The position numbers were made by a program, and so were the translations under genes. From NCBI RefSeq assembly GCF_035582795.1, contig NC_134366.1, forward strand, positions 29,373,661 to 29,437,660: a stretch of 64,000 nt of DNA, read 5' to 3'. Shown here in pieces: positions 46,754 through 61,320 of this stretch (position 1 is its first letter; each line of letters opens with the position of its first letter). The DNA is from Mycteria americana. Lineage: Eukaryota > Chordata > Aves > Ciconiiformes > Ciconiidae. The notes under the pieces are model-generated. The model saw only the letters and a list, made by a program, of their open reading frames with translations. It made no database searches and was not told where the DNA came from.

Positions 46754-49155
46754 AATTCTGATCACTTAAGAAGGCCAGAAAAGTTACTTGAAAAAGTTAC
46801 TTGTTAGTTTTCTCCATGAGCTGTTCAGTTCCCAAGGCACACACTGCAATTCCCCTGAAGCAGCTGTTCTTAGATTTGTAGAAACCTCAACTCACCAAAA
46901 TCAATTACATCAACTTTAATAAAGTTCCTGATAAAGACAGTTAATCAATTACCCCTGTTTTCATCTGCCATAGGGGTTCTGCAGCTGTTTTTATTTTAAA
47001 ACAATCCACTACTAAACCAGAATATGCAACTGGAATGAAGCATATTAAATCAAGATGAACGTTATGTGTGTAGAACAATCAATCTGTAATTTTACCCGGA
47101 TGATGAACTACCCTGTTGTCCCAACTACTGCTGAGCCTGTACGCACATCACAGAAAATCCTCTCACAATGGCACTGGGGCTTGGAGTTACTCTGCAGCCC
47201 AGGCTGCAGAGAAGTGCATGCCATACGCTTCACTAGTAGTAGGGAACTATTGTTTGTAACTCTGTAATTAAGATTTTTTCCCTGAAAAATGCCTATTTGC
47301 AGGATCTTAGCTTTCTTGCTCTAGTTTTCAATTTCAATAAATGTTCATGATAATAATACATTGTACATAGGGATTTCGATTGCTTTTCTTTAAGCAAAAT
47401 TAATTATATTTTAAATACCTCTGGCTCCTTTTTTTCATTTGAAAGTGTGAAAAAAATTGCATAGGCTTAAGACTAAGAATTCAAAGCTAATGTTCATTTC
47501 AAAAATTACATATTACAAGAAAGTAATGCATAATATGAACTAATTGGTATTGCAGGTTGGGGGGGGAACCCCTGCAGTCATGGTTTCTCATGTGTAAAAG
47601 GGATGATCATTCAGATGTTTTTTCCACCTAGAAAGATGATGAGGATTCAGAACATCTTTAGCTGAACTTGTGCAATGCCAGTAATTGTCCCAATCGAGAC
47701 AGGAGATTTTTTTTTTAAATCCTGGAAGTCTAGAATCTGTGAAATAAAAACCAAACACAAACATTTTCTGAGTCTTAAAGAACAGTTAATTAGCTGTTTT
47801 GAAGTCAATACAGCCTCCTGTTTGCTTTTAGCCTAACTGCTTCAGCTACTAAAAATGCTAGAGTGGATTGTCCACAAGTGCTTTAGCAACTATCAAGACA
47901 AACATAATCCAGAGCAAGTTTAGCAACCACAGCCTTGCTTAAAGTTGCAAGAATCTGTTTAATTATTTCAGTGGTAACCAAGCTGGGCTGAAAAGCAGCC
48001 TGTCTATCCCTTGAACTCCTAATGTTTTTGGCATTGCAAATAATTACAATTTGAGAGGAAGAGGATTTTGGGCAAACATCCTGTGTTATGAGTGCAAACT
48101 AGCACTCGTAAGTGTAAGTGCACCTCAGCATAAACCTTAGGTATTTCCCAGTTAATCCACTTTGTAGATGCCTTATTTACTGCCAGAGGCTGCAGCCCAA
48201 AGTCAGGAGTTTAGGCTCCCCCCCAATGCTCAAGAAAGATAGGTCTCAGAAAAGACAGCTTATTGAGCTAGGAGCTGCCAGTACCAAAAAGTAGGAAATA
48301 CTGTGGAAGGAATCAAGTTTTATCTTTAGAAACAGTTAGGAACCTACATCAGCTTCCATGTCTTAATTACCAGCCTCAGTGCTGGGGACCTGGGTGGGCT
48401 GGGTACTGCACAAAGAGAAGACCAGACCGTCCTTTCCCATTATACATGAAAATATACTGCTAAACATCTGAAGAACTTCTCTGGCAAAAAACTGAAGTAC
48501 CTTGAGACTTCTAGGCTGTGGGGTGGGATTTTGAACACTACAGTTTTGGACAGAGGTACTAAAAACGCGCTGAAGATTCAGTCAGATGAACTCCAGTCAG
48601 TCCAACCTCCCCATCCACTGATAGCACATAGCTTTTTAGCTAGGAGGTATCAAATGCTGTTCTCCTGCATTTGAGAAGAAGCAGGTCAGTTCCGTTAACT
48701 TCTGTATTTATATAGTTATTTTCAGGTTTCCAGTGCAGGTACTTAGTTATCTAATAGACCATGAGGCAAGGATTAACTAACTGAGTGTACAGTTAACTGG
48801 TAGTGAAAAACCACCAATGTAAAAGGAAAATTAACTGAATTATAAAGGGCCAAATACAATAAATTGCAAAGCAGGTCTTATACAGTACATAGAGCAAATA
48901 TGCTGAACTTACGACCTTAAGCAGCTGCTGACACATCCTTTTTATCTTCCTTTGCTGTAAAAGGAGAGCAGGGAGGCAAAGGGACACTAAGTGAGTTCAA
49001 ATTTTTTTACTGTCCTACTGGATTATTATTCAGAAACAGCATGAGGTAATGATATGGATTATTAGGTACTGTCTAAAAACTGGTTATATGTTTTATCTTC
49101 AGATGCTTGTTACGTACCAATTCAAGAGCACACCAGCATTCCACTGGGAAGAAAA
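46754..49155. other. Intergenic, downstream of ICA1
   Basis: AT-rich DNA with no recognised gene. A plus-strand AATAAA at about 47,336 is isolated and not linked to any recognisable exon. Confidence 0.65.
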
Positions 49156-49964
49156 GGTCTTTTTTGTCAAAATCATTTTATTAAAGAGTTAAATGTCACA
49201 ACAAGCTGAAAATAACACATGCTTCAAAATAAATTGGATGAAAAATACTCCGAACAGAAATATGAATGTTTTGAAGGCATGGTAAAACATCAGTTGCAAG
49301 AAACTTCTGCCAACAGGTGCAAACTCTGTTGGTGCAATGGAGAAAAACCTCAGAAAAGAAGCCTGCTGGGCATGACTTCTGTTTATGTAGTGCAGTTTGT
49401 CTAATAAGTTAAATCAGAAAGGGCACAATTTCCATGGCTGCACAGACCCAAATGTATTTCTTCAATAATTAGCCCCAGCACAGTTTTTTCACTGTGAGTA
49501 CTAACAAAACAAATTTTGTTGACATCTTAACACAGCAGTAATATATATATTATATACATGATAGATGTCTGACTCATGCAGCCTCCTCAGTTACATGATT
49601 TTTTTTTTATTTACTCAAGAAACATTATAAAAAAATAGGTTTGCAATTTGTATTTCACTCCAGTGTTAGCTCTGCATCACCTCAGGCAAAGACAGTGTTT
49701 TAGCAGATAACCTAATTTGGCAAGAAATCTGCCCTAATTCTTAACCTCATTTTTGTAAATCCACATAGAAAATAAATGCGAACTCTTTATACAAAACAAG
49801 AGCAAATAACTGTACCTATATAAAAGGGGATTCATTCCCTTTAGTTTTATTATCATGGCACATACTTTATAGTTTCACAACAGCATACTAATTTTCATTT
49901 AGTTTTTTAAACCCCAAAATAGTGTTGATGAATGGAGGAATGTGAGTTACCATAGGCAGCTGGC
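49156..49964 (-). other. ICA1: ICA1 3' UTR
   Basis: About 0.8 kb of AT-rich non-coding sequence on the - strand from the ICA1 stop to shortly beyond AATAAA (plus-strand TTTATT at 49177-49182). It contains the Pumilio-type motif TGTATATA (complement of 49551-49558) within an AT-dinucleotide tract. The exact cleavage position is estimated. Confidence 0.7.
49177..49182 (-). promoter_or_regulatory. ICA1: ICA1 poly(A) signal AATAAA
   Basis: Canonical hexamer on the - strand about 785 nt after the ICA1 stop codon, and the first strong one in that direction that I noted. Confidence 0.6.
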
Positions 49965-51881
<1,917 letters not shown>

Positions 51882-51977
51882 CTTTCACGGGCGTCTTGTT
51901 AGCATTCACATTCAGGCTGTTTGGTTTCTGTGCTGGCTGTGGTATAGATGGTGGACTCACACTGTTAGCTGCCCATC
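51882..51977 (-). CDS. ICA1: ICA1 coding exon (96 bp, probable cassette)
   Basis: On the - strand an acceptor ending AATTTTAG precedes GATGGGCAGC. The exon ends AAAG before GTGATA. Both ends are phase 1. It reads GWAANSVSPPSIPQPAQKPN and then SLNVNANKTPVK, a proline/asparagine-rich low-complexity linker with no domain. Direct joining of the exons on either side (...LQSSLH + [13 protein letters not shown]...) also stays in frame and resembles the arrangement I remember for the human protein, so this exon may be optional. The donor (GTGATA) is weaker than its neighbours, which would fit alternative use. Confidence 0.85.
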
Positions 51978-53686
51978 CTAAAATTCAATAATACAGCAGC
52001 ATTAGCGTGAAGAATTACTTTGTTAACTCCGACAACCCATCGTCTGGCAGCACAATGTGCACGTCAGACGACAGAGCAGAATATTATGTTTATGGCTGTT
52101 CGTATCTTTCCTCCCACACAAGAAATCAGCAGTCAGATGCTGCAGACAAGCATCAACCTTGAGAAGAGAATATCTGTGGGTCAGTTTCATCATCTCCAGA
52201 TTCAGGCAACTGTACTCTTTTCAAACCTTTAACCTGGCTAAAAAAGATTTTTTCTTGTTTCTTTTATCCAATCACAGTTAATACCTGTTCACAGAAAGGC
52301 CAGTACAGTAATCAATTCAAGCATAGCTGTAGGGAGAATAATTATCACTTACATTTGGGCAAAAATATCACACATACTAAACATTTTTCCCACCTTTCTT
52401 TACTTTTACAGTTCCAAATACTTTCATTTCAGCAACTATTCCAGAAAAAAACATATTTAGAGACCCTAGATTTTTTAGTTAATTTTGAAATGATTAATTC
52501 TGAAAAAAAAAAATTCTTGCAAAACACTTTGAAGAATTAAATTCAAGATGCACTACTTTGAGTTAACTTAAAACTAGGTTTTAATGGAGTATTTTTTTGT
52601 TCTTCATTTGGAAGGATCTTCTCAGCAGGGAGAGAGTAACTATGCAGGAAAAAGTGAAACTGGGTATTCACAATTTTTTGTTCTTACATGCATATTCCAT
52701 AGCCACAAAAGGGTAATGATAAATACAGTTAATGAGGCCAGATGAGCTAGGCTGGCAAAATGAACTAGTGGTGGCGTACCACGGAAACATATTAGGAAAA
52801 AACGGAGCATTTTTGTCCGTGGCTTAAGATATTTAAATTCTTATGCTTTGTCACATTTAGAGGACTGGAGGCCCTATTTCTAATTTCAATAATATCTCCT
52901 TTAAGTGTGGCCTGATCAATTATCCATCTGTCTCAGGGATCGAGTATATCTAATTGTGTAGCATCACAAACAGGATATTCCTCTGTGCACACAGCCAGCA
53001 TTTCCTTTTTCAGTCTCTTTTTTCTACAAGTTCATGCTCTCACATCCATTTCTACTCTTTGTCCTTCCTCCCCTTACTTTCTCCTCCTTTGAGACCCCTG
53101 TCAGATATTGGTACCCAGCATCCTGACAGTTACTGTAACAGCCACCTAAGTCACATAAACCCTTCCTCTCTCTAACAGATTATTCTCATCACTCTCTGAT
53201 CTTACCTTGACTATAAAAGGTCTAAAGCCCAATCTGTGTTATTAAAAGGAGGCAAGAAGAGTGTTTCTATAAAGTCACATGAATTAGGAAGGAAATTTAA
53301 AGCCACAAACACATCCTCTGTATCTCTAAGGAAACAACCCAAAAACTTTTCAAAATCTGGATGCAGAGTGCTCACATATATTTGTTCTAGGCAAAGGTGG
53401 TAAAGTCTTATGAGCTAGCCTGTGCCCCCTGAAAATGAGATTTGAGTTTAATCTTTCAAATAAGCAAATTTGAATCACAAATAATGAAAAGTATGGCATT
53501 AACACTTCAGAATGACCTACTTTTCCAGGCATTTTCTCTGCGTGTGTTACAAAAGAGAATGGCACAGGACATTACACACCACTACAGGAAACTGTAATGC
53601 TTTCGTTTGTTTGGAGATGTATTGCGAGAAAGTGTTTTAACATGTCAATGGATGGCAATGGATAAATTGAGCGGCTTAAGCAAATA

Positions 53687-53783
53687 GGGCCAAATCCTAA
53701 TTTCATAGAAATGAATGGGAGTGCTGCCTGGAAACTTTCTGTGCAAGTCCCAGTGACTTCAGTGAGATCAGGAGTTGGCTCCC
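53687..53783. mobile_element. MITE-like palindromic repeat remnant
   Basis: The left end GGGCCAAATCCTAATTTC matches, imperfectly, the reverse complement of the right end (GATCAGGAGTTGGCTCC). The match continues inward over about 35 bases (ATGAATGGGAG against CTCCCA/GTGACTTCAGTG-type sequence). Old terminal-inverted-repeat elements starting GGGCCAAATCC are common in reptiles and birds. Assignment to a Harbinger-type MITE is a guess. Confidence 0.45.
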
Positions 53784-54719
53784 CGAGACCTCACTGATGT
53801 TCATTTACACTGATGTGACTGGCAGACCACAGAGTGAAGCACCACAGACCAGTTAACTCCTTTGGAGCCCTCCTTTTGAGGCCCTGGACTAAGGCTTGGT
53901 AAGTAGCACATCTGTGAGAGATGCTATGGGCCTGGTTCCCTGTTCGTTCAAACACAGGTAGCTCAAGTACCACTTAGAAAACAAAAAGAACCCAACAACA
54001 GCAACAAAAACATCCAACCAAAATGCTCCACAAAATGTGTGATGGTTTCGTAATGAACTTATGCATCTATGAAGGTACTGGGAAAGACTGACACAGAATT
54101 TTTCTTAAATACTTTCATGAATTATGTTTTTAGTGTCCACTCACAGTGAGCTACAGAGAACTTTGCCATTGAAAAACAAACTGCAGCCTATCAATTTGAA
54201 AGCACTTGTTAGCCCTAAGCCTCTTCTGGTTTGCTGGTTCACAGGATGGCTTCATTACGTGACTAGACAAAAGATTATCGCCGTGACAGCAAGGAAACCA
54301 AACAGCTTACTTTTCAGCTAGCATCTTCACAAATGTTACCACAATTAAATTTAGAAATGGAAACTGTGAGCTGCACATTTTCTTACCAACTAGAATATAT
54401 GCATATGTAGGTAAGATAAAGAGGAGCCCTTAGTGGCATGAATAAGCAAGTAAATGAGGCCATAAACGTCATGAAAGAGAAAGCCAATGCTCTCTGTGAA
54501 AAAGTGGAAAGGCAACCAAACTACAAAGCTGTATCTGGAGGGGAATCTAAAAGATTTGTGGAGAGCATGCTTTGTTTCTAATATATATATATACATTTAT
54601 ATATATTTTAAACCAGCACCTGGTTGTCCCATAGCAATTCAAAGTCCCATTGTGCTAGATCCTGCCTATAAATACAGCCAGAGAAAACTCTGAGCTGGGA
54701 ATTCCTGACCGTAACAGTT

Positions 54720-54900
54720 TATAACCTGCATAGCATTGTGCCTGTTTTACAGATTAAGATCTGAGGCAAAGAGAAAACAAAGCCCCAAAGATTTATGAGT
54801 GTGCTTAACGTAAAATAAGTAAGTAATCCCACTGAAGTTAATAGAAAAGTTAATGTGCTTAAAGTTAAGCATGTGAGTTTTAAGAATCTTTATGGTCTTA
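54720..54900. repeat. Ancient interspersed repeat remnants
   Basis: GTTTTACAGATTAAGATCTG then AGGCAAAGAG resembles the conserved stretch of old MIR-like SINEs. The adjacent CCCACTGAAGTTAATAG and GTGCTTAAAGTTAAGCATGTGAG resemble the repeat type noted near 19,600. Classification needs a repeat library. Confidence 0.4.
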
Positions 54901-57096
54901 AGGCCAAATTCACACAGGAAGTATGCAACATCGAGGCTCCAGTGTAGCACCTCATGCTGAATAATTATTAAGCAATCCTACCAATTAAGGGGGAAAAAAA
55001 GTGTAGGATATGTATCACAAGTCCTCAGTAAAAATATCCATAATTCATATACTCTAATATTTTCAACTTGTATGTTTAGATAGGTTTCTACTGCAGTTAG
55101 TATTTTGTTTTAAAAAAAAAGTATCTGTTTCCAAATTCATTTACAAGGTCAAATCATTAAAGAAGTGCTGTGAAATGAGACGCAGTTTAAGATTAAAGTT
55201 GAGATTTCATAAGACATAAAATGGACAGAATTTCACCTTCTGTTAAAAAATGAGAAACAAAAAACTTAAAAAGAAAAATAGCCTTTGAAAGTTAGTTTAA
55301 ATAATGCACTTTACTTGGCAACTAGAGTCAGCTGGGAACATGCTGACTATCAGATACAATCATTCAGCTGATTAGCTGTGACTTTTCAAATGCCAGTAGA
55401 TCAATTACCATGATCTTCTGCCAAAACCTTGGAAATCCATTTGAAAACATCAACATGTTTTATTCTTTCAATACATATTTATTCTTTTCCTTATTCAAAA
55501 AGATTTTGGGATACCATGTTGACTGGAACAGATTTTCCATTTCTGGTGCTCCTTGAATGCAACATACCTGAGTTCTGATTTTGAAGTGCTAACAGTGCAG
55601 CCAATGCCAGTGTCTTGGGCAAATGAGAGCAATAACCACCACCTCAGAAAGGATACCAGCCCTGTTTGCCATTTACACCTCAAAAATATTTTTCCTTCAA
55701 AAACATGTTTACATTTAAAAACATATACAAACTCTGACAAAAATAAATCCCATAATATTTCTGTTGCTATTTTCAGTAATTTGCTTAAAATCTGTTTATG
55801 TCTCTGTATCAAGAAAGGTGTTTTTCATTGTTCCTATTTCCCCTTTCAATAGATACCATGTGTGCTTCTGGTCACAAACTGTTTAATTTGACAATGCAAT
55901 GATTAAATCTCATGATTTTTTAGCTCATTTTTTTATGAGGTCAGATCCTACACTCTTCCAGTCCGTCTTCACTCTATCCATCATACTCATATATGCATGT
56001 ACCTCAACACAAAAATACATCTAAAACCGTGCATCGTTGCGAATGTCACTCCCCCCGTTTCCATCTAACCTTTGAAGTCAGTGAACCCAAATATCTTGCT
56101 TTAGGAGTGGTGGTGGTAACTGTATTAATTATAAAGTAAATTTGACTTTCTTATTCTTGCCAAAATGCCACAGGTTGTTTGACATCATGTATGATTGTAC
56201 CAGTTGCATGGGTTCCAAGAAGTAGTCTTCAGGATGGAATCGGTCTGCTAGTCTTTCCTACATCACTCTTCGACAAATGAGATTTAAATGACTTGGGACA
56301 GAGCCCAAAAAGGCAAGCTCCTCCTCCAGCTTGCAAAGCCCTAGGAGAAATCTAGCTGGACTGTGGGGAGGACGAAGGTAGTTGCTGTTGGCTGGTTATC
56401 ACCAGCCTGCCTTCCTCAAGGCCAAAACAGCAGCAGGAAAGCTCTGCCCTAGTTCCCCTCTTTCCTTTCCTCTCCCCCAGCAGCAGCTTGGAAAACCCAA
56501 GAAAATGAACTGCATAGAAGAAAGGGGAGAGAGAGTTGCATCAGTAGATAAACTGCCTACAAGAGGAATCCACCTGTACTGTTGCTAGGATGAGACAACC
56601 CATTCTACGTTACCCATATCCCTACATGCAACAGTATGGGATGCATTGAAAAAAAAAAGAAAATGAATGAATGCAATCGATTTTCACGAAGTTGTTTAAA
56701 AATAGCATTCCTAGACAAAATACAGTAATAATTTTTGGTTCTTTGGCCCCTTAACAGAGACAGCAGTTATGATTTAAACAGTAAAACCCACTCAAACAGA
56801 TTTTCTGTTACAGAAAAAAATGTCTCAAAGCCCTACAGAACATTTCAGGAAGCTCAATGAAAATATTCAAGACAGTAATTTTGACTTCAGGTTTTAGCGT
56901 ACTTCGTTCACAAAGACTGAAGGAGCAGAGCTAGAAAAATATGCTACTCGTGTTTTTCTCCAGGCCACACCCTGCTTTAACTTCAGAGTTTCTGCAGCTA
57001 TGGCACAACATAAGCTGTCACCACACTTCTACATAGCAGAAAACCATACTCTAAAACCTAAAACCAAAACGCTAACAGAACAAGATGAGCTCTCAC

Positions 57097-57378
57097 CATG
57101 TAAAGATGACTGCAAGTCATTCATGTTTTGGTCTAACAGCTGTGAGGGCAAGAAGCCTGATGGTGTTGGTGCCACAGATGATGAAGTGTTCTCCACATCT
57201 CCAGCTGAAGAGTTCATGGTGAGATCAGCAAGTGCAACCTGTCCAAAAACAGCTGTCCACTCTTTGCTGAATTCCCCCTCGTCCAGGGAGGAAGCGTTGA
57301 GGATCTCATTCAGTAATACCATTTCATCCTTATCACCAGGTTCTGACTCCAAGGACCTCACAAACTGATCCTTTGAAG
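57097..57378 (-). CDS. ICA1: ICA1 coding exon (ICA69 C-terminal domain)
   Basis: On the - strand the acceptor is CTGAGACAG, then CTTCAAAGG; the donor is CATG before GTGAGA. Both ends are phase 1, 94 codons. It reads from ASKDQFVRSLESEPGDKDEM through VLLNEILNASSLDEGEFSKE and WTAVFGQVALADLTMNSSAG to SGFLPSQLLDQNMNDLQSSL. This is the core of the ICA69 C-terminal domain that follows the BAR-type domain: acidic, serine-rich, with the FSKEWTAVFG and SGFLPSQLLDQNM blocks well kept. A second AG lies four bases upstream of the chosen acceptor and would shift the frame, so I chose the one that keeps phase 1. Confidence 0.97.
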
Positions 57379-60300
57379 CTGTCTCAGAACAAGAGAGTCA
57401 AGATAAATATTTTTTTAGACAAACAAAGAAAAGAAGGAACCTTTTTAAAACTAGGTTTTAAATCTAGGTTTTGTATGTTAAGTGAGATAGAATATTTTTG
57501 CGTGAATATTTGTTTTCTCTTTTAGACCCAGTTCTGTTGGACATCTGGGCTTGTAGCTTATGCAATGAGTAATTCCTTGGTTATCTTAGATAACCTCACT
57601 GATGTTAAGACTAATTTCTCATTAAAAACCATAAGTATGCTTAAAAAAAAAAATCTATTAAACACCACACCAAAAATCATTACATAGTCTAATATTTAAA
57701 ACATTGGAGAAGACTACTTTTGTGTTGCTTTTTGAAGCATTATACAAAACTGTCAAAAAAATGGAATATAAATTGAAAATAAATAAGAGTTGGGGATTAT
57801 TCTAGAATTTTGTGAGAACATACTTAAGATGACCTTTATGACCTTCTGACCAATGCTTGAATTATTGGGGTATTTCACCGTGGGAACAGGTTACTCTACA
57901 CAGAGTGAGATTTCTATACTGTTCAATGCTGTAGTAACTTCTTTTTTCCTCTATTAGGCTGCTGAGAAATAGCTATGGCCACTTTCCTTCTGATTCCCCT
58001 TGCTAGTTTTTCTAGCACCAGAAGTGCAACTGAAGAAGCTCTTAGATCACTCGAGACATTACTCCTTGAAAACAATTCTTCCTATTTCAGAAATGTTAAA
58101 TAGTTTTATAAAATACATGAAGCTTGTTACCAGAAATGTAATCCTTTTCTTTAGCTTACAAAATATTTGGAGAGTGAAAGAACTGTCAAGGAACCCCAAG
58201 TGTTATTTTGCTTGGAAACATTTAGAGCTCCATTGTGGGAGTAGGCAGAGGACAAAAATGGTGGTTAACAACATTGATAATGTTATGTTGCTGAAACCCA
58301 GATCAGTTTATCTTAATTATGCTCATTTCAAACTTGTGGTAAGGCACAGAAGCAACTTCAGTTTTCTAAAGTTTGGATAGATCAGCTGAGCTCTGCAAGT
58401 TGAGTACAACTTGCAAAGATGTTTTTAACCCTTTTGGGTTGGGATAAAAGATCGATAGTAGCAAAGTGGTTGCAACAGGCCATTTTATTTAAATGCAATG
58501 GCCTTGTCAGGAAAGTTCCTTTTTAATAGCTGTAATAATTTATAATTAAATGGCTGAAGTTGAGTCAGAGGAGAAAAAAAAAAGCGCTGTTTTAAAATCG
58601 GCAATGAGTCAGCATACATACCTACGTACTAAAACAAATAAACCAACATATAATATAAGGATTTTATTCATTACTGAAGTCAGCTCTGAGATCCAGCTCC
58701 TTTCTAATTCACATTTTTATATACCTCTGTACTCCCTGACAGGGCCCAAAAATTAGAAATAGAAACATTACAAACACGTCAATTCTCCTGATGTTCCCAC
58801 TAGACTATAAGTAAAATACCATAGGAAACAATTTGTTCTCATGAATTTTCAGGCTGCTTTCCCATCTTCAGATAAACAGCAAAGAATGTTAATGTTGTCC
58901 AAGCACCTACAATTCCCCCAAGCTATTCAGCAGGTGAGGCAGAGGGGTAAATCCTTCCGTAGGGGAAAGACACTTGCTATTTCAAAGGCACTTAAGAACT
59001 CTGATCTCTATGGGGCATCACCATCCCAAAGCTGCTTTGAGAAGGCCCCTTCATGAACTTGGAAGGCTTACAGGGGGAGATGCAAAGAGAGCATCATTAG
59101 TAACAGATCTGCTAAGGCATACCGCCAACACTGTACCTAACCACAAATGACATTTACTATAATGGAACAAAGACTTTGCAGCAACACAGCTCAGAGCAAA
59201 GCTCTACTTCATCTCGGTATCCCACTGCAGTAGTCTCATTTTTACTGGGGGAGAAAGTATGACATAGAGCTTTACATTTGAAGAGCAGTTCGGTCTTGCT
59301 GTAGTGCATACGACCACCAGACATCAGAGGAGTGATGCATTTCTTGTCTCAGGAGTCTTTCTGTTCTTCCTGCGGGGACGATGCACCCGGGGCAGGGGAG
59401 GATAGGGTGGTGCTTATTGCTCAGGCTGCCTCGAGTAAGTACCAGTAAGTTCTACTCTTGTTTGCAATAAAGGTTATCTTGAAACAAGTCTTGCTTATTG
59501 AGATATTACTCATGTGGTATCTCTGCTAGATCACTACAATGATACGGACTTTCTCACCTCACCCATAAATCTTCTATTACTTCTTTTCCTGTTTCTGTTT
59601 CCACTGCCCATTTTCACAGTCAAAATCCTTTTTTTGTCTGTACATGCTGCCCCATACCTTATAAATGTCCACTAAAAAACCCCCAAAGCTCCCAATAAAA
59701 CACTGAAAAAACAACGTCACTATATTCTTTTCTGTAGTTGTTTGAACAAGCTTCTAGCAATGCTCATGTTCCTTTGCAAACGTGCCTCATTTTGCTGGTA
59801 TTTAAAAAAATGAAATGCAAAGAGAAACTAAAAATATTTGCAATGATACATGATCGGAAACACAGGATAAAGACTTCCTTCTGAAACACACACAAAAGTG
59901 TACCTCTAACTATACTGGTGCACTTAAAATGATACAATATTCATTAGCCTAAAGCTAGCTAGTCTGTAAAATTAGGGTAAATGGCTGATATTGTAACATT
60001 AACATAACCATCCTTATCTGATGTAGCTGCCCCACAACTGCTTTCGGATTGATTTAACTATTTGATTAAAGAAAAAAAAATAGCCTTCTAACTGACATAG
60101 CTAAACTTGTATGACCAATATTTGTATGCATTATCTGTATCTCCACTAAGAAGGTCCAAAAAGGAATGGAACTGAGTAAGGGGAAAACTAGAAGAAAAAA
60201 GGCCACTATCAGACATGCACTGACCTTTTTTATTAACCACAGAAAAGAAGTCATCACTACCTTATCTATCCACAGATTAGGGCTGCCTTCTGCACAGGAA

Positions 60301-61278
60301 GCTGAGGAACTTTCCCTCTTTCTGCCTTCATGGGTGATTCCCCACATGGGTAATTCCTCCACAGTGCAAGAGACTGCCCGTTGCAAATCCAAAGTCAAAG
60401 TGTTTGCAAATGCTCTCTTCCTTACCTACCATGAAGGCAGCCTTACCTACCCAAAATACACTCTCAGTCCGACCGACTAAACCGCACAAAGGGATTTTTT
60501 TCTTTGCTTCTTTACTTGCTTTTTGAGTGGCCACTGTTGTTTTTGTTGTTGCTGAAGTTTTTTTTACTCATTCTTCTGAGATATATCAGTGAAAAGCAAA
60601 TGAGAAATTATAGGCAATACTCTTACTGCATATGAAAACTGAATATAAAACTTTCAGCCAAATCTTTCATGTGTTACATGGTAAAACAGTACCCTTTGGA
60701 AAAAAACAGCACATCCCCTTGAGCTGCCACTGATCTACCAAAAGCATAAGGATAGCAGAGCCTGGAATGAAAGACTGCTCTCTCATGTGTATGAGAACAG
60801 CACAGCAGATTTAACTAACTATCTGGCTGAAAGAAGTCACCAGTTCTTACATGGTTTTAAGAGGACTAAATAATTTGTTTCTGATATAATATCTTGTGGT
60901 TACTAGAGTAACCAAGGGTTGTGATACAACAACTGAATAACCAAAAATAAAAGTTTATGAAATGTTATAGGAGGGGTAAGGTTTACAGCGAAACCTAATT
61001 CAGTGGGGCAAATAACAATATAGTCCAGTATACCTAACCTTGAATCACCTGCTACAATGTGTTTTAGCCCCAGTAAGGTTTACTTCACATTATAACATCA
61101 GGAATAGCGCCTCTGCACATATATGAAGTTGTTTCCTTTAACGCTGTTTAAATACTGCAGCTGAATAATTTCATTCAACCTTTCAGATTATGGAAACAAT
61201 TAAGAGCTAAGATTAAAATTATACTTGGTGCCTGTAATTGAAAAGCAGATGAAACAGACATGCACAAATGTTTCATAC
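57379..61278 (-). other. ICA1: ICA1 intron
   Basis: Intron of 3.9 kb. No further exon was recognised. A 126-codon plus-strand frame (58000-58380) starts with TTG and shows no domain. A short stretch around 59,280-59,500 with a GC-rich block and AATAAA may be an LTR remnant. Confidence 0.78.
59280..59510 (+). mobile_element. Possible solo LTR remnant (weak)
   Basis: A compact block with a GC-rich core (GCGGGGACGATGCACCCGGG), then GCCTCGAGTAAGTACCAG and AATAAAGGTTATCTTG about 50-60 bases later, is the layout of an LTR R/U5 end. I could not find clear TG...CA ends or target duplications, and no internal retroviral genes are present. Confidence 0.2.
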
Positions 61279-61320
61279 CATTTTCTTCAGGTTGAAGGTC
61301 TAATAAGTCATCTATGGCAC
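61279..61320 (-). CDS. ICA1: ICA1 coding exon (42 bp)
   Basis: A small exon on the - strand: a long T/C tract ending TCTCTTAG, then GTGCCATAGATGAC, ending AAAATG before GTATGA. It is phase 1 at both ends, 14 codons. With one base from the exon beyond the window it reads (G)AIDDLLDLQPEEN. The DDLLDL motif is the type of acidic dileucine motif repeated in this linker part of ICA69. It joins in frame to ASKDQFVRSLES of the next exon. Being symmetric, it can be skipped without a frameshift. The unusually long purine-rich complement of its pyrimidine tract (61,327-61,362 on the + strand) is mostly A with single Gs. Confidence 0.88.

Larger units (their letters stand above)
51978..57096 (-). other. 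ICA1: ICA1 intron with old repeats
   Basis: Intron of 5.1 kb. It holds an imperfect palindromic old repeat (53,687-53,783), another ancient repeat at about 54,720-54,900, and an AT microsatellite-like run (about 54,580-54,610). No further ICA1 exon was recognised. The junction phases fit without one. Confidence 0.8.

Noticed and set aside
52020..52281. Two overlapping 70-codon plus-strand ORFs just upstream of the ICA1 cassette exon
   Set aside because: They are on the strand opposite to ICA1, overlap each other and lack any recognisable domain.
58000..58380. 126-codon plus-strand ORF in ICA1 intron
   Set aside because: It starts at TTG in AT-rich DNA with no recognisable domain. Consistent with chance.
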